A stretch of 64,000 bases of DNA from Methanosphaerula subterraneus (GTDB lineage Archaea > Halobacteriota > Methanomicrobia > Methanomicrobiales > Methanospirillaceae), in the NCBI RefSeq assembly GCF_052055875.1, contig NZ_CP170508.1:2356001-2420000 (forward strand). Direction: 5' to 3'. Below are positions 8,829 to 17,084 of the stretch, piece after piece; within the stretch, counting starts at the first letter, position 1, and the number at the start of each line of letters is the position of its first letter. The translations under genes and the position numbers were made by a program. The notes under the pieces were generated by a model that was given only the letters and a program-made list of their open reading frames with translations, had not been told where the DNA came from and did not search any database.

Positions 8829-9891
8829 GATAGACCTCCCTGATAAGCCCGAAGAGGTGTGCCGTGGTGACCAGGTCCTGCCGGTTGTGCTCGACGATGG
8901 GAACGAGGGGACCCGGGTTCCCGGTCTGCTGATAGGCCGCGTAGAACTCGGGGACCATCGCCGACGGCAGGTCATCTTCGCGGACCGTCCCGCAGAGCTT
9001 TGCCTCCAGGGTCCCGAGTTTGCAGTCCGGGAACCGATCTTTCCAGAGCGACCGGCTGTGATGGAGGAGATCGATCTGGGGCGGAACCGGCTGCGGCAGT
9101 CGGTAGTAGGCGCACCGCTCCTGCAGGTACGGCAGGTCGAAGGACCGCCCGTTGAAGGTGACCAGTACGGTCCCGGGCGAGAACTCATCGATCGTGGCCT
9201 GCAGGGCCGTCTGCTCGTCTCTGACCCCCTGCAGGAGGTACTGGGTGGTGATCAGCCGGTTCTGCCTGAGCCTGGCCAGCCCGAAGAGGATGATTGGCCG
9301 GGAGAAGAACCCGAGGGTCTCGATATCGAAGAAGAGGAGGTCGCTCTCCTCCGGGGGTGACCCGGCTAGGAAGGCGAGCCGGTGAGAACGGGAGTGGCGC
9401 GAGAGGATCAATGCCAGGAGATCTCTCCGGTCAGCCTCATCGATCCTATGCTGTACCCTGCCGGCCTCCTCCCTGAACCGGCGATGCCAGGCCAGGTCCC
9501 TGATCGTCAGATATCCCCGCCGCCGCAGGCTCGCCGCTGTTGCAGGGCCGATCCCCGGGACCAGCGTCAGATCTTCACAGAGCAGGGCCGGCAGCATGTC
9601 AGGGTCCGATCGGTCCAGCCGGTACGGGACTGACGCGGTGATCCGGAAACAGCTCGTTCCGTCCGGCATCATGATCTCCTCCCCGTTCAGCGCCTCATCG
9701 AACGGGACCTCCTCATAGGCTGCGAGCAGTTCCTCCTTTCTTGCGAGGCCGCGCTGATAGGCGGATGAGAAGATGTATGAATCGGAGAACCCCGCCCGAT
9801 AGAGGTTGTCGTGTGCGATCACCGTATAGTCTCGGGATACGTCGATCCTGGCGGCAAGATTGCTGCAGATCTGGTCGATCGGGGTGGACAT
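8818..9891 (-). CDS. DnaQ-like 3'-5' exonuclease with helix-hairpin-helix (MrfB/YprB-like)
   Basis: About 357 residues. A helix-hairpin-helix (LVPGIGPATAASL) in the first half suggests DNA binding. It is followed by an RNase-H-fold exonuclease: Exo I FFDIETLG, Exo II TFNGRSFD, and a terminal HNRQD that would supply the last carboxylate (DEDD class). This arrangement matches Bacillus YprB/MrfB. It is the first gene of a two-gene unit with the helicase (11-bp overlap). ATG 9891 (MSTPIDQIC) and ATG 9906 (MLINHM) are both possible; a TATA-like CTTTTATCC lies just upstream and no clear ribosome site is visible, so the mRNA may be leaderless. Confidence 0.85.
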   Translation of the reverse strand: MSTPIDQICSNLAARIDVSRDYTVIAHDNLYRAGFSDSYIFSSAYQRGLARKEELLAAYEEVPFDEALNGEEIMMPDGTSCFRITASVPYRLDRSDPDMLPALLCEDLTLVPGIGPATAASLRRRGYLTIRDLAWHRRFREEAGRVQHRIDEADRRDLLALILSRHSRSHRLAFLAGSPPEESDLLFFDIETLGFFSRPIILFGLARLRQNRLITTQYLLQGVRDEQTALQATIDEFSPGTVLVTFNGRSFDLPYLQERCAYYRLPQPVPPQIDLLHHSRSLWKDRFPDCKLGTLEAKLCGTVREDDLPSAMVPEFYAAYQQTGNPGPLVPIVEHNRQDLVTTAHLFGLIREVYHDR

Positions 9892-9953
9892 ATGGTTGAT
9901 CAGCATCTGGCGCCGGCTGGATAAAAGGGGTGAATGCTGCAGGGTGAAAGTGA

Positions 9954-11012
9954 TCAATAATACTTTTTGATGAAGGATCGGACCTTCTCCGACTCGAGCC
10001 ATCCCCGATCGAGCCGGTCGATGATCCTGTCGATCTCCTCAGCCTGCATGAGGATCTTCTCGGCGTACGCTCCATTCTCCAAGTCGGTGAGCCCGACGAT
10101 CACGGCCAGCGGATTTCTGATATGGTCGCCGAGGGTCGCGAACTGCAGGATGTTCTGCTCGATCTGCAGCAGGGCTTCCCGCTTGATCCGGTCGAGCGCC
10201 CGGCGTCCCCGGATGTCCCTGATCATCCAGCAGAAGACCACCTTTCCTTCCGGGTAGGTGATCGGGTTCTTCCTGACCTCCACCGGCACCCGGCTCCCAT
10301 CCTTGCGGATGAACTCCCCCTCGACCGGGGTCGTGCCGGCCGGGTCGGTGGTCAGGTCGGCCGGCCCGTCCGCCACCAGGTCGACAGGCGAGAGGAGGGC
10401 CAGCTCCGCGGCAGTATATCCGAGCAGCTGCTGGAGTGCTGCATTCGTCTCCACGATTCCGCCCATCTCCGGGTCCACGATCATCAGCCCTTCGGAGACC
10501 TGCTGAACAACCCCCCGGTACCGGTTCTCCGACTCGGTCAGCGCTTCCAGGATCCGATTCCGCTCGGAGATGTCCCTGGCCACGGCCACCAGGTAGTCGC
10601 TTCCGCCGAAACTGGTGAATCGGAGGGTCATCTCAACGCAGACAAAACTTCCGTCCTGCCTGGTCAGACTGGTGGTCACGGTCTGCGTGCAGTGCCGGTC
10701 GACAACCTTTTCCTTCCAGCACAGGTCGGGGAGACCTCCGGGAACCAGGTCGCCTATCCGGAGACGAAGGAGTTCGTCCCGCCGGTACCCGAGCTGTTCA
10801 CATGCCGACCAGTTCAGATCCGTGATCTCCCCTTCAGGCAGTCGGATCAGCAGGATTGCGTCATTGGACTGGTCGAGGAGGGCCCTGAACCGCTCCAGGT
10901 CTGCGAGCCGTGCCTGCAGCTCCGGATAATAATTCTTCCTGGTGGAATGTTCACCAAGTCCGATGATCTGCTCACGCAGCCGGTCCCAGCGATCATCAGA
11001 GGAGTTCTTCAT
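9954..11012 (-). CDS. PAS-PAS protein with a kinase dimerisation helix but no ATPase domain
   Basis: 352 residues. Two PAS domains are visible (about 38-155, and about 160-280 ending in CWMIRDIRGRRALD). A final helical segment contains LGDHIRNPLAVI, which resembles the H-box of histidine kinases. The protein then ends (SFIKKYY) with no N, G1 or G2 box, so it cannot bind ATP like a normal kinase. It may be a phosphotransfer or dimerisation partner, or a decayed kinase. The start ATG overlaps the 3' end of the alcohol dehydrogenase gene by 17 bp and follows a GAGG inside it, so the two are co-transcribed and translationally coupled. Confidence 0.8.
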   Translation of the reverse strand: MKNSSDDRWDRLREQIIGLGEHSTRKNYYPELQARLADLERFRALLDQSNDAILLIRLPEGEITDLNWSACEQLGYRRDELLRLRIGDLVPGGLPDLCWKEKVVDRHCTQTVTTSLTRQDGSFVCVEMTLRFTSFGGSDYLVAVARDISERNRILEALTESENRYRGVVQQVSEGLMIVDPEMGGIVETNAALQQLLGYTAAELALLSPVDLVADGPADLTTDPAGTTPVEGEFIRKDGSRVPVEVRKNPITYPEGKVVFCWMIRDIRGRRALDRIKREALLQIEQNILQFATLGDHIRNPLAVIVGLTDLENGAYAEKILMQAEEIDRIIDRLDRGWLESEKVRSFIKKYY

Positions 11013-12159
11013 AGATCGCCTCGATCTCTTCCATCGTTGGTCTCTTCGGGTTGGTCACCATGCAGGGGTCTCCCATAGCATCGGCTGCCATCAACGAGAT
11101 CACGTCCCTGGTCACCCCGAGAGCCTTGAGGTCCGGTTTCCCGTGAATATACTCGGCCAGGTCCCTGATCCCGGTGCAGACCGCCTCGTTCACCTCCTGA
11201 TCTGACCGGCCACACAGGTCCAGCCCCAGCGCCTCTCCGATCCGGGCGTACCGTTCTGGCACCGTTGAAAAGTTGAATGCAATGACCTTTTCGAGGATGA
11301 GCGCATTGCAGACTCCATGCGGGATGTCCAGGAGTCCGCCGAGGGCGTGGGCCATCGCATGGGAGGCCCCGAGGCTCGCATTCGAGAAGGCCAGCCCTGC
11401 CTCCAGGCTCGCGAGCATCAGATCTTCTCGCTGCCCGGCCGTGGTCCCCTCCTGCACCTTTGGAAGGCAGGCGGCCAGCAATCTGATCGCCGCCAGAGCG
11501 TGCAGGTCGGTGATCGGAGAACTGGCATTGGAGACGAAGGCCTCGATGGCATGGGCCAGGGCATCGAACCCGGTCGCAACGATCAGGTGTGGCGGGAGGG
11601 TGGCCAGCGTGTCAGGGTCGATCAGCGAGACATCGGGGACGATCGCCTTGCTGATGATCGCGAACTTACGTCTCCTGGTCTGGTCATAGATGACCGCAAA
11701 CTGTGAGAGATCTGCCGAGGAGCCGGCGGTGGTCGGAACACAGACCAGGGGCGGACCGGGCTTCTTCACCAGGTCCACCCCTTCAAAGGAGAGAATATGC
11801 TGATGGTGTGCAGAGACGATCCCGATCCCCTTTGCACAATCGATGGCCGATCCACCTCCGACCGCGACGATCCCGCTGCATCCGCCGGCCTGGTACAGCA
11901 GTGCCCCCTCCATCACCTCCTCTGCACGGGGGTTGGGCGAGACCTGATCGAAGAGGTGGACCGAGATCCCGACCCCGGTCAGCGTCTGCAGCACCTCGCC
12001 TGCATACCCGGCTCTGACCACGCCGGGATCGGTGACCAGCAGCACTTTTCTGGCCCCGAAGTTCCGGGCATACTGCCCGGCCAGCATCCGGGCCCCGCTG
12101 CCGTAGACAAACTCTGGAGCCACAAATTTCCTGAGTCTTGATGTGCTTGACTGTACCAT
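10996..12159 (-). CDS. Iron-containing alcohol dehydrogenase
   Basis: 387 residues, the usual length for the group III (iron-activated) alcohol dehydrogenases, which interconvert alcohols and aldehydes/ketones with NAD(P). Visible are the nucleotide-binding GGGSAIDCAK, the PTTAGSSAD stretch, and the metal-binding region with FDALAHAIEAF and SHAMAHALGG...PHG, providing Asp and three His ligands. The start ATG follows GGTGACC. It leads a two-gene unit with the PAS-PAS protein. The substrate cannot be told from sequence. In Methanomicrobiales such enzymes can serve secondary-alcohol oxidation, though the enzymes best characterised for that role are zinc-type. Confidence 0.9.
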   Translation of the reverse strand: MVQSSTSRLRKFVAPEFVYGSGARMLAGQYARNFGARKVLLVTDPGVVRAGYAGEVLQTLTGVGISVHLFDQVSPNPRAEEVMEGALLYQAGGCSGIVAVGGGSAIDCAKGIGIVSAHHQHILSFEGVDLVKKPGPPLVCVPTTAGSSADLSQFAVIYDQTRRRKFAIISKAIVPDVSLIDPDTLATLPPHLIVATGFDALAHAIEAFVSNASSPITDLHALAAIRLLAACLPKVQEGTTAGQREDLMLASLEAGLAFSNASLGASHAMAHALGGLLDIPHGVCNALILEKVIAFNFSTVPERYARIGEALGLDLCGRSDQEVNEAVCTGIRDLAEYIHGKPDLKALGVTRDVISLMAADAMGDPCMVTNPKRPTMEEIEAIYEELL

Positions 12160-12213
12160 CAGGTCACCAGATTCTGGATGTGATACCTTGCTTCTGTACT
12201 GGTAAATACCTTG

Positions 12214-13848
12214 TCAGGCCCGTCGGGCCCCCTGTGCCGGCGCTCTCTTCAGGGTGAACCTGATGGCTGCTCCCTGGGCGGGGTCGCCCGGCACCCGGTC
12301 ATCGACCAGGATCGTGCCGCCGTACCGCTCGACCAGCGACCGGGTGATGAAGAGCCCGAGCCCTTTCCCGGAACAGTCATGCACTCCCCGCGAAAATCGG
12401 TTGAAGACCCTCTCCTTCAATGCGTCGGGGATCCCGGGACCGTCGTCCTCGACCGAGACCCTGACCATCTCCCCGAGATCCTCGACCCGCACCTGCACCT
12501 GCACCGACGGTCCCCCGAACTTCAGGCTGTTTCCGATCAGGTTCGTGAAGATCTCAGCGACCAGGTCATCAACCATCACTATCACCTCTCCTGAAGGAAC
12601 GGTGATCCTGGTGGAATCGAAGTGTTCCGCTTCAGATCTGATCACCCTGACCAGGTCGGTACTCTTCAGGGGCGTGTGGTTCTCATGGATCCGCCGGATC
12701 GTGGAGACGTTCCTGATGATCTCTCCACTCTTCTCGATCCCGGTCAGCAGTCGTTCTGCAGTCTCGCGTTCCTCCCCCTCAAGGATCTCGGTCAGCAGGG
12801 TGGCGTACATCATCATCGCCGTGATCGCATTGTTCACATCATGGGTGATGATGTCGAGGTACAGGTTCGCCTTGGTATAGGCGGACCGCACCTGCTCCTG
12901 CAGTTCGGTCTTCACGACCGCAGCCCCGATCTCCCTGCCTATCGACTCGAGGATACCTTTCTCATCGGTGGTGAACTGATGGATGCGTGAACTGACAATG
13001 TTCATCGCACCGACGACCCGATCATCGGCGATCAGGGGGATGGAAGCCAGGGTCTTAAAACCGGCGGATTGGGTGATAGGCATGAGCTGGCTGATGTCCA
13101 TACAGTACCAGGGCTGTCCATCGATCATCACTGTTCGAAAGGGGTCCTGGTTGAGGGTGACCGATCGGATATTCTGGACAAATTCTGGCGGCAGCCCTTG
13201 GTGAGTGATCAGGTCTGCAGTCTCCTGCCGAATCAGGTAGATGCCGCCGCCTTCAAAGTTCAGCAGTGAGAGGACCTTCCCGAGGACAAGGGTCACCAGT
13301 TCGTCGACCGATGCAGATGAGGTGGCGACCTGGGTGATCTGGTGGAGGATCGAGAGTTCGTTGTTTCTCTGTTTGATCTTCTCCTCTCCCTGCAGCCGGC
13401 AGGCCATCTCCTCCTGCACCTGGTTGCGCATCTCCCGGTAGGCCTCGACCCGGTCCACCAGTTCGGTCACGTCCTCGATCGAGAAGAGGGCGTGATACCG
13501 CCCCTCCTCCCCTGACGGCAGTGCTGTCACGGTCGTCTTCTGACTCTGCATCCGTCCGTTCGCGAGCAGTACAGGGATCAGGTACCGGTGGAGCTGGGAC
13601 GAGAAGACGGCCGGCGCCCCCTGCTCAAAGACTGCACAAAGCCGCATCATAATCCCCGGGGATACCAGGTCCGGGAAGAACTCCCCGACCTGCCTCCCGG
13701 TGATCGTCTCCCTGCTGATTCCGGTCCACCGGGCCAGGGAGTTGTTCCAGAAACGGACGATCATCTCGCTGTCCAGGACCAGGATCCCAACCGGCACTGC
13801 GTCCAGCAGCACATACGGGTCCCAGGTCTCTTTGATCTGCATAATCAC
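12214..13848 (-). CDS. PAS-GAF sensor histidine kinase
   Basis: 544 residues, no membrane segment, so probably cytoplasmic. A PAS domain at the N-terminus (VLLDAVPVGILVLDSE, about 12-120) is followed by a GAF domain (about 165-320), then a phosphoacceptor helix DIITHDVNNAI (about residue 335) and an ATPase domain with NLIGNSLKFG, EDDGPGIP and GKGLGLFI. The start is GTG 13848, whose GTGA overlaps the stop of the cheC-like gene; ATG 13842 is an alternative. Third gene of a receiver-CheC-kinase operon, so the receiver encoded first is its likely phosphoryl acceptor. Confidence 0.88.
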   Translation of the reverse strand: MIMQIKETWDPYVLLDAVPVGILVLDSEMIVRFWNNSLARWTGISRETITGRQVGEFFPDLVSPGIMMRLCAVFEQGAPAVFSSQLHRYLIPVLLANGRMQSQKTTVTALPSGEEGRYHALFSIEDVTELVDRVEAYREMRNQVQEEMACRLQGEEKIKQRNNELSILHQITQVATSSASVDELVTLVLGKVLSLLNFEGGGIYLIRQETADLITHQGLPPEFVQNIRSVTLNQDPFRTVMIDGQPWYCMDISQLMPITQSAGFKTLASIPLIADDRVVGAMNIVSSRIHQFTTDEKGILESIGREIGAAVVKTELQEQVRSAYTKANLYLDIITHDVNNAITAMMMYATLLTEILEGEERETAERLLTGIEKSGEIIRNVSTIRRIHENHTPLKSTDLVRVIRSEAEHFDSTRITVPSGEVIVMVDDLVAEIFTNLIGNSLKFGGPSVQVQVRVEDLGEMVRVSVEDDGPGIPDALKERVFNRFSRGVHDCSGKGLGLFITRSLVERYGGTILVDDRVPGDPAQGAAIRFTLKRAPAQGARRA

Positions 13849-14471
13849 TCAACAGACCCTGCACTCAGTCGGTCGATCCCAGCGAAGAGCGCGTCCAACG
13901 ACCCGACCTCGAGGATCAGCACAATATCCCCTTCGATCTGGAGTTGTTCGATACTGAACCGGGTCTGTACGAGCAACATCCACTCGTCGACGTTCTTTGT
14001 ATCAGAAGAGACCAGTGAGACGATCGACCCCTCCTGGTAGACTGGAAGGCTGTACCTGACCTGTTCACTGAGCATATTCGTGATCGAGCCCATCACACAG
14101 TTCACGACGATATTGCCCACCTCGATCAGCGTCACCGCCCGGAGTGCATCGAGGTCAGGCGTCCCCAGTTCTTCATCGGTCAGGCACGAGACTAACTGGG
14201 CCGCACTTGCGGTTGGAAAGATCAGGGCCGCTGTGCCGGAGAAAGTGCCGGTAAAATCCATCTTCACGGCGGCCAGAAGGTCGTCCGTTCGCCCTTCCAT
14301 CGCCCCGTCGAGATCGTCGATGGTCACCAGGGCGATGGATGGGACCCGCAGTGAGATCTGGTGCGAGGTCATCTGGTTCAGCATCCCCGCCGCCCTGCCG
14401 ACCCCGATGTTGATCAGTTCCATCAGGGCGTCCTTCTTCTCCCCGGTCAGCACCGGTGGTGCCTTGGTCAT
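13845..14471 (-). CDS. CheC-type phosphatase
   Basis: 208 residues from ATG 14471. Both copies of the CheC/FliY active-site pattern (acidic-x3-Asn) are present: LMELINIGVGRA near the N-terminus and LIEVGNIVVN in the middle. CheC dephosphorylates CheY-like receivers in bacterial and archaeal chemotaxis. Here it sits between a receiver and a kinase with 4-bp ATGA/GTGA overlaps on both sides and no cheA, cheB, cheR or receptor gene nearby, which suggests that it resets this local phosphorelay. The frame reads further upstream to 14558, but that part is a shadow of the receiver gene. Confidence 0.87.
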   Translation of the reverse strand: MTKAPPVLTGEKKDALMELINIGVGRAAGMLNQMTSHQISLRVPSIALVTIDDLDGAMEGRTDDLLAAVKMDFTGTFSGTAALIFPTASAAQLVSCLTDEELGTPDLDALRAVTLIEVGNIVVNCVMGSITNMLSEQVRYSLPVYQEGSIVSLVSSDTKNVDEWMLLVQTRFSIEQLQIEGDIVLILEVGSLDALFAGIDRLSAGSVE

Positions 14472-14827
14472 ACCCCGAGCCCGCCCTGTACTGCCGTGAT
14501 CAGATCCTCTGTCTTCACGGGCTTGTTCAGAAACCCTGCCGCCCCGAGTGCGAGGCACTGTTCCCGGGTAATCTCCTGGATGTCGGCGGTCACCACCACC
14601 ACCGGGACTCGGTTCTGCTGTTTCTGCAGTTCTGTGAGCACGGCGAACCCGTCCATCTCCGGCATGACCAGATCGAGCAGAATCAGGTCAGGGGCGGCGT
14701 CACGGGCCTGCAGCAGCCCTTCCCTCCCGTTTTTTGCCTCAACGGTCTCATAACCGGCCTGCAACAACGTCTTTCTGATAATTCCCCGCTGAAACGATGA
14801 GTCATCAATGATCAGGATCCTGGCCAT
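14468..14827 (-). CDS. Stand-alone CheY-like response receiver
   Basis: 119 residues, a single receiver domain. Visible are the acidic pair IIDDSS (about 7-9), the phosphoacceptor Asp in LILLDLVMPEMDG (about residue 52), the Thr of VVVTAD, and the conserved Lys in LNKPV. There is no output domain. A good AGGAG lies 10 nt before the ATG. First gene of the receiver-CheC-kinase unit and the only free-standing receiver in the window. Confidence 0.92.
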   Translation of the reverse strand: MARILIIDDSSFQRGIIRKTLLQAGYETVEAKNGREGLLQARDAAPDLILLDLVMPEMDGFAVLTELQKQQNRVPVVVVTADIQEITREQCLALGAAGFLNKPVKTEDLITAVQGGLGV

Positions 14828-14982
14828 GTGGATACTTCTCCTGTGATCTTATTGAACACTTGGAAGGATAACTCTTCACCTCTCCGGTGTTCCTTACGGA
14901 GGGTGGTCAGTGCTCATCCGGTGCATCGAGGAGAACAATCCCGAAGAGTTTTTTACATCTGAAATCGCATCTTGCGTTGTCC

Positions 14983-15264
14983 ATGTTTCACGTTCTCCGC
15001 TGTCCCGGCTGTTCCACCTTCACGTATGTGGACCGGTTCGAGCGCTGGAAACTCTGTCATGTCTGTGGCGAGGTGATCAATGCCAAGCGGGCCCCGGTCT
15101 ATCTGGATGTAAGGGACTACCGGGACGCTGAGGACGTGGTCGTTCAGCTCGAGGACTTCCTCCATACCGCCGGCAGGGATGACCTCTCACGGGAGGAACT
15201 CGAGACACTCCGGCGGGAGTACTCCCAGTGGCTGCGTCTCCAGAACGGTGAAGACACCACATAA
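14983..15264 (+). CDS. Small zinc-ribbon protein (DUF1922-like)
   Basis: 93 residues from ATG 14983 (MFHVLRCPGC). An N-terminal ribbon has CPGC and CHVCGE spaced by about 18 residues; the rest is helical and charged. It resembles the archaeal DUF1922 zinc-binding family of unknown function. The frame is open upstream to 14887, but the cysteine-ribbon start fits the family. A TATA-like GTTTTTTACA lies about 33 nt before this ATG, giving a near-leaderless mRNA. Confidence 0.7.
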   Translation: MFHVLRCPGCSTFTYVDRFERWKLCHVCGEVINAKRAPVYLDVRDYRDAEDVVVQLEDFLHTAGRDDLSREELETLRREYSQWLRLQNGEDTT

Positions 15265-15286
15265 AAAAGGTCACGGAATTAATTTT

Positions 15287-15318
15287 AAAAAAAAGTGAAC
15301 GGTTCCCCATGACAGGGG
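15287..15318 (-). terminator. Terminator of the rubredoxin gene
   Basis: Downstream of the rubredoxin stop on the minus strand, CCCC and GGGG (15305-15308/15315-15318) can pair, followed by a run of eight T (15287-15294). Confidence 0.5.
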
Positions 15319-15328
15319 TGCACCCGTA

Positions 15329-15502
15329 TCAGTCATCCAGTTTTTTGAAGACCCCTTTCTTGGTGACATAGATCCCGCATTCGGGGCATCGCCAGGTCTT
15401 GGGCAGTTTCTCAAACGGGGTTCCGGGCTCGATCCCATTCTTTGGATCCCCTTTGATCGGGTCATAGATGTAGTGACATTCAAGACAGATATAGCGGTCC
15501 AT
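15329..15502 (-). CDS. Rubredoxin
   Basis: A 57-residue protein read from ATG 15502. It has the two iron-binding knuckles CLEC (residues 6-9) and CPEC (39-42) and the family's YIYDP and aromatic WRCP contexts. Rubredoxins carry one Fe(Cys)4 centre and pass single electrons, in methanogens often to oxygen- or peroxide-detoxifying flavoproteins; no such partner is adjacent. It is shorter than usual open-frame cut-offs and would be missed by a length filter. It is monocistronic, between a convergent zinc-ribbon gene and ftr. A second rubredoxin gene is at 41846-42022. Confidence 0.93.
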   Translation of the reverse strand: MDRYICLECHYIYDPIKGDPKNGIEPGTPFEKLPKTWRCPECGIYVTKKGVFKKLDD

Positions 15503-15653
15503 CAACAATCAACTCCGTATGCTCTTGGTCCGACCTCATCGATCAGCGCGTTTCACTGGTAGGAATTTCAGATTTATCAATTGATGGGATCTGGCACCCC
15601 ACGGCAGGTTAAAAAAAAGCGTTGAGAAGATGCATGGGCATCTTCGCCAGGAC

Positions 15654-16541
15654 TCAGAAGAGGTCCTTTAAGTGGAACTGGTGTGGGCCGAGGCTGCCAC
15701 CGTAGTTCCCTGCGCTGATGAACTTCACGCCCGGGATCATGCAGGCCGCTCTGATCCCTGCTCCCATCGCGTCGGCGACCGTATCGGCGTCGACACCGTC
15801 GATGACGATCTCAAAGACTGAGTTCACACCATCAGGGATCTTGGAACCCTCGACCTTTCCCTTCAGGGACGGGCAGTAGGCCTCGTTGGTTGAGGCGTTC
15901 ATGAACTTATACTTCTTCGAACCGACCTTCGAACCACTCGCGACGATACCGCCGGGGAACGAGGTGATGGCTCCCTCGACGCCGCTGATTGCATCGCTGG
16001 CTGCTTGGGCTCCGACCAGTGCTGCCATCTGGTTCTCGCCCATCACAAAGAAGTTGCCGCCGGCGACTCCCTTGACTGCGCCGTACTCTTCTTCGATGAT
16101 GAAGTCGCCGCCCATCAGCGGGATGGCCCAGCAATCCCGGTCTCCAACCTTCTGCTGGTACTCGTATCCGTCTCCGAAGAAGTGGAGCTTCACCGGGATC
16201 TTCTCCTCGGCGTCAGGCATGCCGTTGAAGGCTGCCGTGGTCGGGGCTGTCAGGATGCACTCGCCGATCCGTTCGATCAGCTGTTCTTTCAGTTTCTTCT
16301 TGGATGGGTTGCAGATCAGCATCGAGTAGCCGGGTCTTCCATCAGGGGTCTCCTCGGCGGGGACGAAGGTGTCGACACCGCACTCAGCAGCACATCCTAT
16401 ACATGAGGTTGCAAACCCGCTCGCCTCGACAGCAGCGGTATAGGCAAGGTCCATCGTCGCAGCAGTGATGAGCACCCGCGAGATCCAGATTGGGAAGGCC
16501 TCGGCATAGGTGTCATCGATCGGTACTCCATTATATTCCAT
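15654..16541 (-). CDS. ftr: Formylmethanofuran:tetrahydromethanopterin formyltransferase
   Basis: 295 residues, the normal size for Ftr. It transfers the formyl group from formylmethanofuran to tetrahydromethanopterin, the second step of CO2 reduction to methane, in the cytoplasm. The N-terminus MEYNGVPIDDTYAEAFP and the C-terminal NYGGSLGPHQFHLKDLF are characteristic. The open frame starts at 16568, but ATG 16541 is preceded by GAGGA at nine bases and gives the family N-terminus, so it is preferred. It is transcribed divergently from the fwd-hdr operon, whose product formylmethanofuran is its substrate. Confidence 0.96.
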   Translation of the reverse strand: MEYNGVPIDDTYAEAFPIWISRVLITAATMDLAYTAAVEASGFATSCIGCAAECGVDTFVPAEETPDGRPGYSMLICNPSKKKLKEQLIERIGECILTAPTTAAFNGMPDAEEKIPVKLHFFGDGYEYQQKVGDRDCWAIPLMGGDFIIEEEYGAVKGVAGGNFFVMGENQMAALVGAQAASDAISGVEGAITSFPGGIVASGSKVGSKKYKFMNASTNEAYCPSLKGKVEGSKIPDGVNSVFEIVIDGVDADTVADAMGAGIRAACMIPGVKFISAGNYGGSLGPHQFHLKDLF

Positions 16542-16634
16542 TACTAATTCCTCTGTAGGAAATTTCACAATGGTGGCAGAATAATGTTTCTAATCACAAT
16601 CCGTGGCGCATAACGATTCAGGGCTTTCTCCTAC

Positions 16635-16648
16635 AAAAATATTTAATT
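16635..16648 (-). promoter_or_regulatory. Probable ftr promoter
   Basis: An AT-rich minus-strand stretch reading ATTAAATATTTTTG in the 253-bp divergent region is the best TATA candidate for ftr. It implies an untranslated leader of roughly 65-75 nt. Confidence 0.4.
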
Positions 16649-16722
16649 ATTGGCGTGATTAATATGATCTCTTTGATTAACCCCCTGAATTGGGCTGATT
16701 TTACCGGTATGAACGCAGAAGG

Positions 16723-16771
16723 TTTATCTATATTATTTTACCAATCTTCTCGTAATCGATAAAACATCGAT
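16723..16771 (+). promoter_or_regulatory. Promoter and leader of the fwd-hdr operon
   Basis: A TATA-like TTTATCTATATTAT at 16723-16736 lies about 60 nt before the first ATG (16795). Between them are two copies of the palindrome ATCGAT (16755-16760 and 16766-16771) separated by five bases, together an inverted repeat near the expected transcription start and a candidate regulator site. Confidence 0.45.
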
Positions 16772-16794
16772 AATTAGCTGGTGTGTGAAAAAAC

Positions 16795-17061
16795 ATGGCG
16801 TTTGCAGTGCACATAAACTTAGAGCATTGTACCGGCTGCAACAATTGTGTGGTTGCGTGCCCTGTCGGTGCACTAGAGCTTCATACGGTTGATCCTGTCA
16901 CAAATGAGAAGATCTACCGGGTCAAGAACGGCAAATCTGTCGTGATTGACATCAAGAGTGAACTCTGTGCCGGGTGTGGGGTATGCGTTGAAGCGTGCCC
17001 GTACGATGTGATCAGGCTGGAAGGTCCCTGGGGATCCAGGTCTGAAGCTAAAGTACAGTAA
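16795..17061 (+). CDS. fwdG: Formylmethanofuran dehydrogenase ferredoxin subunit (FwdG-like)
   Basis: 88 residues with two [4Fe-4S] motifs, CTGCNNCVVACP (about 12-23) and CAGCGVCVEACP (about 58-69). This is the size and layout of FwdG, the small ferredoxin that brings low-potential electrons to the tungsten/molybdenum site in FwdB. First gene of the ten-gene operon and followed 23 bp later by fwdF. The FwdG assignment rests on length and context, since many small 2x[4Fe-4S] ferredoxins look alike. Confidence 0.8.
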   Translation: MAFAVHINLEHCTGCNNCVVACPVGALELHTVDPVTNEKIYRVKNGKSVVIDIKSELCAGCGVCVEACPYDVIRLEGPWGSRSEAKVQ

Positions 17062-17084
17062 AAAGATGAAATGAGGTTTATCGT

